From Thermococci archaeon (lineage in GTDB: Archaea; Methanobacteriota_B; Thermococci; Thermococcales; Thermococcaceae), in NCBI GenBank assembly GCA_003663535.1, contig QMUE01000030.1, forward strand, positions 1 to 10,314: 10,314 nt of DNA, read 5' to 3'. A program made the translations under genes and the position numbers. Below the pieces are notes generated by a model. That model made no database searches, was not told the origin of the DNA, and saw nothing but the letters and a program-made list of their open reading frames with translations. Position 1 is the stretch's first letter, and each line of letters opens with the position of its first letter. Positions 5,063-10,314 of this stretch are shown piece by piece.

Positions 5063-5845
5063 GTGGGAAGATCTATTGTTTTTGCTTCTGGAAAAGGTGG
5101 GACTGGGAAAACAACAGCGATAGCCAATGTGGGCGTTGCTTTAGCACAATTTGGGAAAGAAGTTATAGTTATAGATGCGGATATTACAATGGCAAATTTG
5201 AGTTTAATTTTAGGAATGGAAGACATTCCAATAACGTTACATGATGTACTTTCAGGAGAAGCAGAACTTAATGATGCAATATATGAGGGGCCGGCAAGCG
5301 TTAAAGTAATACCAGGGGGGTTGAGCTTAGAAAAAATTAAAAAAGCAAAAAACCCTGAACGTTTGAAAGAGCTTATGAGGGAAATATCTTCATTGGCGGA
5401 TTTTATTTTGATTGATGCTCCAGCAGGGCTTGAGATGACTTCTATAACTGCATTACTTATAGGAAAAGAGCTCATTCTCGTTACTAATCCTGAGATATCT
5501 GCTATAACCGATTCTCTAAAAACAAAACTTGTTGCAGAAAAGCTTGGTACTCTTCCCTTGGGGGCTGTATTAAACAGAGTAACTAATGAAAAAACGGAAT
5601 TATCTAAGGAAGATATTGAAACGATTTTGGATGTTCCAGTGTTAATGATAATTCCAGAGGACCCAGAGGTAAAAAGGGCAAGTGCTTATGGTATTCCACT
5701 TGTTATCAAAAATCCCACTTCTCCAGCAGCTATAGCATACAAACAACTTGCTGCTAAGCTTGCCGGAGTTAGGTATACGCCACCACGACCCGAGAGTCCA
5801 ATCAAAAGAGTGTTTAAAGCCTTGTTTGGAGGGAGCAGAAGATGA
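5063..5845 (+). CDS. MinD/ParA-type ATPase with C-terminal amphipathic tail
   Basis: This 260-residue P-loop ATPase belongs to the SIMIBI/MinD class. It has a deviant Walker A, GKGGTGKTT (10-18), with signature Lys11 and Lys16; the switch region VIVIDADITMANLSLILG (34-51), typical of MinD; and the Walker B strand FILIDAPAG (114-122). VTNPEISAITD matches the MinD nucleotide-binding loop. The last residues, SPIKRVFKALFGGSRR, form a short basic amphipathic helix very like the membrane-targeting tail of bacterial MinD, so ATP-dependent membrane binding is plausible. Pyrococcus has several MinD paralogs, and true Min division partners are generally lacking, so the process it positions is unknown. 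GTG 5063 is chosen because GGAGG (5051-5055) lies seven bases upstream and no in-frame ATG competes. It overlaps the next gene by four bases (ATGA), which suggests coupled translation. Confidence 0.9.
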   Translation: MGRSIVFASGKGGTGKTTAIANVGVALAQFGKEVIVIDADITMANLSLILGMEDIPITLHDVLSGEAELNDAIYEGPASVKVIPGGLSLEKIKKAKNPERLKELMREISSLADFILIDAPAGLEMTSITALLIGKELILVTNPEISAITDSLKTKLVAEKLGTLPLGAVLNRVTNEKTELSKEDIETILDVPVLMIIPEDPEVKRASAYGIPLVIKNPTSPAAIAYKQLAAKLAGVRYTPPRPESPIKRVFKALFGGSRR

Positions 5846-6087
5846 GTCTTTTCACAACGATTCTTGTAATATTTCTTTTGCTTATGAATATCTTTCTGGT
5901 AGTACTTTATCTATCCGAAAAGAGATCCTCACGCTATGTAGCATACGATGAAGAAAGCAGAAGTACCCTCAAAAGGAGGGTGGCCCACTTAAAAGAGGAG
6001 CTGGAGTCTGAGCTTGTAGATTTTGACATCGAAGAATGGGAAAAAGCTCTTGAAGAGTCCCTTGAAGAAGAGATAAAAAATCTTTAA
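5842..6087 (+). CDS. small single-pass membrane protein paired with the MinD-like ATPase
   Basis: This 81-residue protein has one N-terminal membrane helix (about 3-25, TTILVIFLLLMNIFLVVLYL). A short basic segment (EKRSSRY) probably keeps the rest cytoplasmic. A strongly acidic helical tail follows, ending DIEEWEKALEESLEEEI. The ATG overlaps the stop of the ATPase gene in an ATGA junction, so the two are almost certainly translated together. I do not recognise a named family. The anchor-plus-acidic-tail design beside a membrane-targeted ATPase suggests a partner or receptor; this is inference from gene order and shape. Confidence 0.85.
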   Translation: MSLFTTILVIFLLLMNIFLVVLYLSEKRSSRYVAYDEESRSTLKRRVAHLKEELESELVDFDIEEWEKALEESLEEEIKNL

Positions 6088-6090
6088 GCT

Positions 6091-6105
6091 CTTTTATTTA
6101 TATTT
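6091..6105 (+). terminator. weak T-rich terminator after the MinD-like operon
   Basis: CTTTTATTTATATTT follows four bases after the stop of the 81-residue gene. It is T-rich but has only short T runs, so some read-through is possible. Confidence 0.35.
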
Positions 6106-6113
6106 CATGGTTT

Positions 6114-6129
6114 GGGAAAAGCTTAAGTA
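6114..6129 (+). promoter_or_regulatory. promoter of the AMP phosphorylase gene
   Basis: GGGAAAAG (6114-6121) directly followed by CTTAAGTA (6122-6129) fits BRE plus TATA. The transcript would begin near 6150, giving a leader of about 26 bases that contains GGAGGTG. Confidence 0.5.
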
Positions 6130-6176
6130 TTTTTACAACGTATTGTATTTTCCCCCCGAATTAGGAGGTGAAAAAT

Positions 6177-7688
6177 ATGAAGGCAAAAGTGAGAATACTT
6201 GATATTGAAACTGGCAAGTTCTTAGTTTTTATTAGCGAGGAAGATGCAAAAAATGCAAAACTTCATCCTGGAGACTTAGTTAAGGTAGAAACAGCTAAGA
6301 GGACCATATATGGTGATATTGTTATAAGCAAAACGATTAATCCGGGAGAAATTGGGGTTACAAAAGATGTTTTGAGGTCTTATACTTTTTCTGAAGGAGA
6401 GGTAGTAAATTTGGTTCCTAGTGGAACTCCTGAGAGTGTTCGCTATATTAGGAGAAAAATGAACGGGCAAAAACTAAAAAAAGTTGAGATAGAAGCAATA
6501 GTAAAGGATATTGTAGATAGAAAGCTTAGAGACATTGAGATAAGTTCTTTTGTAACTTCACTTGAGATAAACGGTCTTGATATGGATGAGATAGCATGGC
6601 TAACCACTGCTATGGCAGAAACGGGTGATATGTTGGACATTGATAGGAAACCTATTATGGATGTTCATAGTATCGGAGGCGTCCCCGGAAATAAGACTAA
6701 TATTCTTGTGGTTCCCATTGTGGCTGCTGCAGGATTAACAATTCCAAAAACGTCTTCTAGGGCAATAACAAGCGCAGCTGGAACGGCCGACGTAGTGGAG
6801 GTCTTGGCCCCAGTAACACATTCTTTGGATGAAATCAAGAGAATTGTGGAGAAAATTGGGGCCTGTTTAGTGTGGGGGGGAGCTCTTAATTTAGCTCCTG
6901 CTGACGATTTGACAATAAAGGCCGAAAGAGCATTGAGTGTTGATCCAAGAGGTCTTATGCTTGCAAGTATAATGTCAAAGAAATACGCCATGGGCTCACA
7001 GTACGTATTGATTGACATTCCAACTGGAGAGGGGGTTAAAGTTGAGAAAGTAGAAGATGCCAGGTCTTTGGCAAAAGATTTCATAGAATTAGGAAAACGA
7101 CTTGGCCAGTATGTGGAGAGTGCAATAACATATGGTGGCCAGCCGATTGGACACACTGTGGGGCCAGCTCTAGAAGCTAAGGAGGCTCTAGAGACAATAA
7201 TGGTGGGTAAAGGACCAGGAAGTCTTGTAGAAAAAGCGACTGGGTTAGCAGGAATATTGCTCGAGATGGGGGGTGTGGCTCCAGCAGGGATGGGCAAAAA
7301 AATGGCTAAAGAAATTCTAGAGAGTGGCAAGGCTTATGAAAAGCTTAAAGAGATAATAGAGGAGCAGGGTGGAGACCCTAACATAAAGCCGGAAGACATT
7401 CCTATAGGAGATAAAACCTACACATTTGTGGCCCAAACTTCAGGATATATAACTAGAATTGACAATAAGGCTATAACGGCAATAGCTAGAGCCGCCGGGG
7501 CCCCTGAAGATAAGGGGGCTGGAATAATGTTACATGTAAAGGTAGGAGAAAAAGTAAAGGAGAGAGATCCACTATTCACAATACATGCGGAAAGTGGAAC
7601 TCGACTGGATCAAGCTATAATACAAGCAAGAAGAATGGAACCGATAAGAATAGAAGGAATGGTATTACAGAGAATTGGGAACATCTAA
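6177..7688 (+). CDS. deoA: AMP phosphorylase (archaeal thymidine phosphorylase family)
   Basis: The enzyme splits nucleoside 5'-monophosphates such as AMP with phosphate, yielding the base and ribose 1,5-bisphosphate. In Thermococcales an isomerase and type III RuBisCO then convert this to 3-phosphoglycerate. The protein has 503 residues, the same length as the characterised Thermococcus enzyme. An N-terminal extension of about 85 residues separates it from ordinary thymidine phosphorylases. The catalytic core shows [15 protein letters not shown] (162-176) for phosphate, and [16 protein letters not shown] (193-208), the pyrimidine-phosphorylase family signature. The C-terminal alpha/beta domain ([19 protein letters not shown]) is also recognisable. 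ATG 6177 follows GGAGGTG by six bases; in-frame GTG 6168 lies inside that site and is rejected. It stands alone and its stop overlaps that of the convergent gene. The symbol follows common annotation; the function is AMP phosphorylase. Confidence 0.93.
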   Translation: MKAKVRILDIETGKFLVFISEEDAKNAKLHPGDLVKVETAKRTIYGDIVISKTINPGEIGVTKDVLRSYTFSEGEVVNLVPSGTPESVRYIRRKMNGQKLKKVEIEAIVKDIVDRKLRDIEISSFVTSLEINGLDMDEIAWLTTAMAETGDMLDIDRKPIMDVHSIGGVPGNKTNILVVPIVAAAGLTIPKTSSRAITSAAGTADVVEVLAPVTHSLDEIKRIVEKIGACLVWGGALNLAPADDLTIKAERALSVDPRGLMLASIMSKKYAMGSQYVLIDIPTGEGVKVEKVEDARSLAKDFIELGKRLGQYVESAITYGGQPIGHTVGPALEAKEALETIMVGKGPGSLVEKATGLAGILLEMGGVAPAGMGKKMAKEILESGKAYEKLKEIIEEQGGDPNIKPEDIPIGDKTYTFVAQTSGYITRIDNKAITAIARAAGAPEDKGAGIMLHVKVGEKVKERDPLFTIHAESGTRLDQAIIQARRMEPIRIEGMVLQRIGNI

Positions 7689-8059
7689 CGTTTCCTATGC
7701 CTCTCGTACCAACCCCACTCTTTTTTGCTTCCAAAACTCCTTACTCCTTCTTTGGCAAGTTTTATACGGAGTTCTTTGGCAAGTTTATGAGGGATCTCAC
7801 CGTGATCTTCCATCCAATTGATAATCCCCAAGGCTTCTTCATCAGTCTCACATCTTCTTATGAAATCTATCACAGTTGGACTGTAACCTGAAAAATCCAT
7901 AAATTCTTCCTCTTCTTCTCTATTTGTATATCCTTCAATAACAACTTCAGACCCTTCTTTTAACTCTTTTGTCAGATTAGGATATTTCTCTTCAAATTCT
8001 CTTTTGTCATATTCTTGCCAAGGAAATTCATCAATCGGACGTTTTTTCTTTTTGTCCAT
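7685..8059 (-). CDS. DUF2095-type conserved archaeal protein
   Basis: This is a 124-residue soluble, highly charged protein. The N-terminus is basic ([27 protein letters not shown]). The middle holds an acidic patch ([38 protein letters not shown]) and the end is basic and aromatic ([13 protein letters not shown]). The pattern matches my memory of DUF2095, an uncharacterised family confined to archaea; no function is known. ATG 8059 is preferred over in-frame GTG 8068 because GAGAGGTG lies six bases before it. Its TAG stop (7687-7685) shares two bases with the TAA of AMP phosphorylase (7686-7688). Its own promoter faces the DUF123 gene promoter. Confidence 0.82.
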   Translation of the reverse strand: MDKKKKRPIDEFPWQEYDKREFEEKYPNLTKELKEGSEVVIEGYTNREEEEEFMDFSGYSPTVIDFIRRCETDEEALGIINWMEDHGEIPHKLAKELRIKLAKEGVRSFGSKKEWGWYERHRKR

Positions 8060-8097
8060 ATTAAGCACCTCTCTTCGGATTTTTCTCTGAAAAGTTG

Positions 8098-8106
8098 CTT
8101 ATATAC
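8098..8106 (-). promoter_or_regulatory. TATA box of the DUF2095 gene
   Basis: GTATATAAG reading down the minus strand lies about 40 bases before ATG 8059. It predicts a start near 8076 and a leader of about 17 bases that contains the ribosome site GAGAGGTG. Confidence 0.6.
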
Positions 8107-8123
8107 TTTATCTTTTGTTCTTT

Positions 8124-8140
8124 GCAAAGCGCTTATATAA
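8124..8140 (+). promoter_or_regulatory. BRE/TATA of the DUF123-GGGPS operon, nearly leaderless
   Basis: GCAAAGCG then CTTATATAA (8132-8140) fits BRE plus TATA. The centre lies about 26 bases before ATG 8162, so transcription should start at or next to the A of the start codon. No ribosome binding site lies upstream of that ATG, consistent with a leaderless message. Confidence 0.65.
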
Positions 8141-8161
8141 TTTGGATTCTATTTTCTAACC

Positions 8162-8626
8162 ATGAAGGGAGCGTATTTCTTGGTAGTCTTCTTGGAAAAG
8201 GATCAGGAGATAAAGACTAAAGCAAAAAAGTTCATCTTGAAGAGAGGATATTATGTCTATGTAGGATCTGCCATGAATTCCCTTGAAGGCAGAATTTTGA
8301 GACATTTCAGACAAAGGAAGAGATTTCACTGGCACATAGATTATCTACTCGATAAGGCTCGGATTATTGAAGCATACTTAATTCCAAGTAATGTAAAAAT
8401 CGAAGAGAATCTTTCTATGGCATTGGATTCTCATGCGGTTGGAGTTAATGGTTTTGGAGCAAGTGATGTTTCTACAAAAACAAATTTATATTACTTTGGA
8501 AATAATCCGCCTGGTGAGATATTGTATACCATCTTAAACTCAATGAAGCTTAAATGGAAAAGGATTAAAAATCCCCAGGAGATTATGGAGTGGAGGGAAA
8601 ATGATGTTGAAAATTGGAAAAGTTGA
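8162..8626 (+). CDS. DUF123 GIY-YIG-like nuclease-fold protein
   Basis: This 154-residue protein belongs to the DUF123 (Uri-type) branch of the GIY-YIG superfamily. The motif appears as GYYVYVGSA (29-37), with the conserved Arg of the fold in EGRILRHFR (42-50). HWHIDYLL (56-63) is a DUF123 hallmark, and GFGASDVS (97-104) corresponds to the conserved Gly-Phe-Gly-Ser-Ser-Asp segment. In many relatives a cysteine follows that Asp and another precedes the segment; here both places are Val, which may mean a lost metal site. Nuclease activity is suggested by the fold but is not established for the family. ATG 8162 fits the leaderless promoter. The C-terminal 23 bases overlap the GGGP synthase gene, which is thus probably co-translated, though no shared function is evident. 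Confidence 0.87.
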   Translation: MKGAYFLVVFLEKDQEIKTKAKKFILKRGYYVYVGSAMNSLEGRILRHFRQRKRFHWHIDYLLDKARIIEAYLIPSNVKIEENLSMALDSHAVGVNGFGASDVSTKTNLYYFGNNPPGEILYTILNSMKLKWKRIKNPQEIMEWRENDVENWKS

Positions 8627-9371
8627 ATCATACATACATGAGAAGCTCAAAGAAGAGAAACTTCATTTCGTACTTCTCGATCCAGAGGACGTTTCACCTG
8701 GATTAGCTTCAAAACTTGCCAAAATAAGTGAGAAAGTAGGCGTTGATGCTATAATGGTGGGTGGATCTACAGGTGCCGAAGGAGAAGTTCTTGATGGAGT
8801 TGTTAAGGCTATAAAAGAGAATTCAAATTTGCCGGTGATACTCTTTCCAGGTTCTCATGGAGGCCTGAGCAAGCATGCTGATGCGGTATTTTTTATGAGT
8901 CTTCTAAACTCCCGTAATCCCTTTTTTATTACTGGTGCCCAAGCTCTCGGGGCCTTTAAGGTAAAACATTATGGAATTGAACCCATACCGATGGCATATC
9001 TTGTAGTTGAACCTGGCGAAACTGCTGGATGGGTAAGTGATGCAAACCTAATTCCAAGGCACAAACCGAAGATAGCTGCTGCTTATGCCTTAGCTGGTCA
9101 ATACATGGGAATGAGGTTAGTTTATCTAGAAGCAGGAAGTGGGGCACCAGGACACGTTCCCAATGAGATGATTAAAGTTGTTAAAAGTGCTATTGATGTT
9201 CCGCTCATAGTGGGAGGAGGAATAAGAACATATGAAGATGCAAAAGAAGTTGTTCAAAGTGGTGCGGACATAATAGTGACTGGTACAGCAATAGAAAAGG
9301 CTGGTTCATTAGAAGAATCAAAGAAGCGCTTGGAAAGCATAATAAAGGGAGTTAAAGAAGTTAGCCCTTGA
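8604..9371 (+). CDS. geranylgeranylglyceryl phosphate synthase
   Basis: The enzyme joins geranylgeranyl diphosphate to sn-glycerol 1-phosphate, forming the first ether bond of archaeal membrane lipids. The 255-residue TIM barrel shows the family motifs in order: FVLLDPEDVSP near the start, VGGSTGAEGE, LFPGSHGGLSKHADAVFF, YLVVEPGETAGWV, YLEAGSGAPGHVP, VGGGIRTYEDA and GADIIVTGTAIEK. The last three form the phosphate-binding end of the barrel. The length and the long AAAYALAGQYMGMR helix fit the group II enzymes of Thermococcales. Two adjacent ATGs occur; 8604 is better spaced from GGAGGG (8591-8596) than 8601. The start lies within the end of the DUF123 gene. No promoter of its own is visible, so it depends on the upstream one or on an unrecognised internal start. 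Confidence 0.95.
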   Translation: MLKIGKVESYIHEKLKEEKLHFVLLDPEDVSPGLASKLAKISEKVGVDAIMVGGSTGAEGEVLDGVVKAIKENSNLPVILFPGSHGGLSKHADAVFFMSLLNSRNPFFITGAQALGAFKVKHYGIEPIPMAYLVVEPGETAGWVSDANLIPRHKPKIAAAYALAGQYMGMRLVYLEAGSGAPGHVPNEMIKVVKSAIDVPLIVGGGIRTYEDAKEVVQSGADIIVTGTAIEKAGSLEESKKRLESIIKGVKEVSP

Positions 9372-9386
9372 TGGCACTCTGTTCTT

Positions 9387-9536
9387 TCATTTGTCGTCTA
9401 TAGGCCCTAGAAGCTCATTTACTAATTCTGAAAGACCTTTCCAGAATCCTTGAAGAAACCATAGGATAAATATAATCACAATAATCCAGACTAAAATTCC
9501 TATGATCATTTTTAGAAGCTCAATTATTGCACCCAT
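9387..9536 (-). CDS. 49-residue single-pass membrane protein
   Basis: The open frame reaches back to 9608, but ATG 9536 is preferred. The promoter TAATAAATA lies at 9579-9571, so a transcript would start near 9550, and a weak GGGCG site precedes this ATG. The product begins MGAIIELLKM and continues into one long hydrophobic helix (about 9-29, including WIIVIIFILWFL). It ends in an amphipathic segment, FWKGLSELVNELLGPIDDK. No family is recognised. It is convergent with GGGP synthase (16 bases between the stops) and divergent from the aminopeptidase gene. Having its own BRE/TATA pair supports a real small gene. Its role is unknown. Confidence 0.65.
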   Translation of the reverse strand: MGAIIELLKMIIGILVWIIVIIFILWFLQGFWKGLSELVNELLGPIDDK

Positions 9537-9570
9537 TAGTTCGCCCTTATTCAGATGAGTGCATTCAAGG

Positions 9571-9585
9571 TATTTATTATTTTCG
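9571..9585 (-). promoter_or_regulatory. BRE/TATA of the 49-residue membrane protein gene
   Basis: CGAAAA then TAATAAATA on the minus strand matches BRE plus TATA. It predicts a leader of about 14 bases ending at ATG 9536, and argues against any of the upstream starts of this frame. Confidence 0.5.
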
Positions 9586-9613
9586 AGTGATTGCTCTTTT
9601 TCATTCAAAAAAG

Positions 9614-9622
9614 CTATTTAAA
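9614..9622 (+). promoter_or_regulatory. TATA box of the M55 aminopeptidase gene
   Basis: CTATTTAAA after an A-rich BRE-like stretch predicts a start near 9643. That gives a short leader with GGTGA (9646-9650) five bases before ATG 9656. Confidence 0.55.
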
Positions 9623-9655
9623 CATTGAGATCGAATTTTTTAACTGGTGATTTCA

Positions 9656-10314
9656 ATGCGCGCCTTTATTTCTGTGGATTTGGAAGGCATGCCGTTTGTA
9701 GTGAGTTTAGAACATTTGGTTGAAAAGGGTACTCTCTACAAGGAGGCCAGGAAGATAGCGACCGAAATAACCTTAACTGTCGTAGAGGCATTACACAATG
9801 CAGGATTTGGTGAGGTCGTAATAGCAGATAGCCACGGTCCGATGGTTAACCTTCTTCCAGAAGAACTTCCAGAGTACACTTATCTTGTTAGAGGGTATCC
9901 ACGGCCAATGGCAATGGTTGCTGGAGCTGAGAAGTGTGATGTTGCTCTGTTTTTGGGATACCACGCAAAAGCTGGGACTCCATACGCCATTTTCGATCAC
10001 ACTTACAGCGGTGCAAACGTTGGCAAGCTTGAGTTAAATGGAATCGAGATCAGTGAGTTTCTCTTGAACGGCTATGCAGTGGGTCATTATGACATTCCAG
10101 TTATTTTAGTGGGTGGGGATAAAAAACTGCTTGAAGAGGATGTGAAAAGGTTTGCCCCTTGGGCAGAGAGAGTGACGTTTAAGAAAGCATTCTCTCGGTA
10201 TTCTGCTATAAGTCCAAGCTTAAGGAGAACGAAGAAGGATCTCGAAGATGCAGTTTTCAAGGCCGTTGAAAGGTACAAAAATGGAGGAACAAAACCTTTA
10301 AAGCTTGAATATCC
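9656..10314 (+). CDS. M55 family D-aminopeptidase (DppA-like), 3' end missing
   Basis: The gene runs off the right edge after 219 complete codons; the family is usually about 270 residues. M55 enzymes are zinc peptidases that release D-amino acids from short peptides and form ring-shaped oligomers. The metal and active-site residues of Bacillus DppA are matched. Asp8 and Glu10 lie in SVDLEG (6-11), His60 in ADSHG (57-61), His103 in LGYHAKAGTP (100-109), His115 in FDH, and Glu134 in EISEF. The usual small-residue turn after the first motif (EGxxGV) is replaced by EGMPFVV, a variant I associate with thermococcal paralogs. ATG 9656 has GGTGA five bases upstream and sets the metal residues at the numbers found in DppA. 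No signal peptide is present, so it should be cytoplasmic. The natural substrate is unknown. Confidence 0.9.
   Translation, partial: MRAFISVDLEGMPFVVSLEHLVEKGTLYKEARKIATEITLTVVEALHNAGFGEVVIADSHGPMVNLLPEELPEYTYLVRGYPRPMAMVAGAEKCDVALFLGYHAKAGTPYAIFDHTYSGANVGKLELNGIEISEFLLNGYAVGHYDIPVILVGGDKKLLEEDVKRFAPWAERVTFKKAFSRYSAISPSLRRTKKDLEDAVFKAVERYKNGGTKPLKLEY

Noticed and set aside
6665..7330. Long minus-strand open frame opposite AMP phosphorylase
   Set aside because: The translation is Ser/Pro/Ala-rich with no motif and lies wholly within a confidently identified gene on the other strand.

Overview
The window looks like the chromosome of a hyperthermophilic euryarchaeon of the order Thermococcales, most likely Pyrococcus. 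It is AT-rich with short intergenic gaps, GGAGG/GGTGA ribosome binding sites and BRE/TATA promoters. It carries archaeal genes for geranylgeranylglyceryl-phosphate synthase, AMP phosphorylase, DUF2095 and the NfeD-stomatin pair. The NfeD protease falls in register with the studied P. horikoshii protein PH1510: Ser97 and Lys138 land at exactly those numbers from the chosen start. The species call is inference.

Layout. (1) 1-536, +: C-terminal end of a DUF1998-type helicase. (2) 566-2611, -: four overlapping genes, in transcription order a small winged-helix-like protein, an AlkA-type DNA glycosylase, a coiled-coil protein, and a gene split by a 245-bp insertion at 691-935. (3) 2709-4858, +: NfeD membrane serine protease followed by its likely substrate stomatin. 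(4) 5063-6087, +: MinD/ParA-type ATPase and a small membrane protein. (5) 6177-7688, +: AMP phosphorylase, tail to tail with a DUF2095 gene (7685-8059, -). (6) 8162-9371, +: DUF123 GIY-YIG-like protein overlapping GGGP synthase. (7) 9387-9536, -: a 49-residue membrane protein. (8) 9656 to the end, +: M55 D-aminopeptidase (DppA-like), cut by the window edge.

The most interesting part is 540-935. Deleting exactly bases 691-935 restores one open frame of 131 codons on the minus strand. The inserted piece has the architecture of a non-autonomous IS200/IS605 element: an upstream TTTAT, a hairpin near each end, a TTCAC right end and no target duplication. It encodes no transposase or TnpB. Instead it holds a TATA box followed by a GC-rich, strongly folded stretch that looks like a structured RNA with a kink-turn-like loop. 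It resembles the HgcC / orphan-OrfB-associated RNAs of Pyrococcus and is a candidate orphan omega RNA. A second IS605-like hairpin lies at 540-559.

The remaining genes are ordinary housekeeping: proteolysis of stomatin, base excision repair, nucleotide salvage toward ribose-1,5-bisphosphate, ether lipid synthesis and D-peptide hydrolysis. There is no CRISPR array, rRNA or tRNA.
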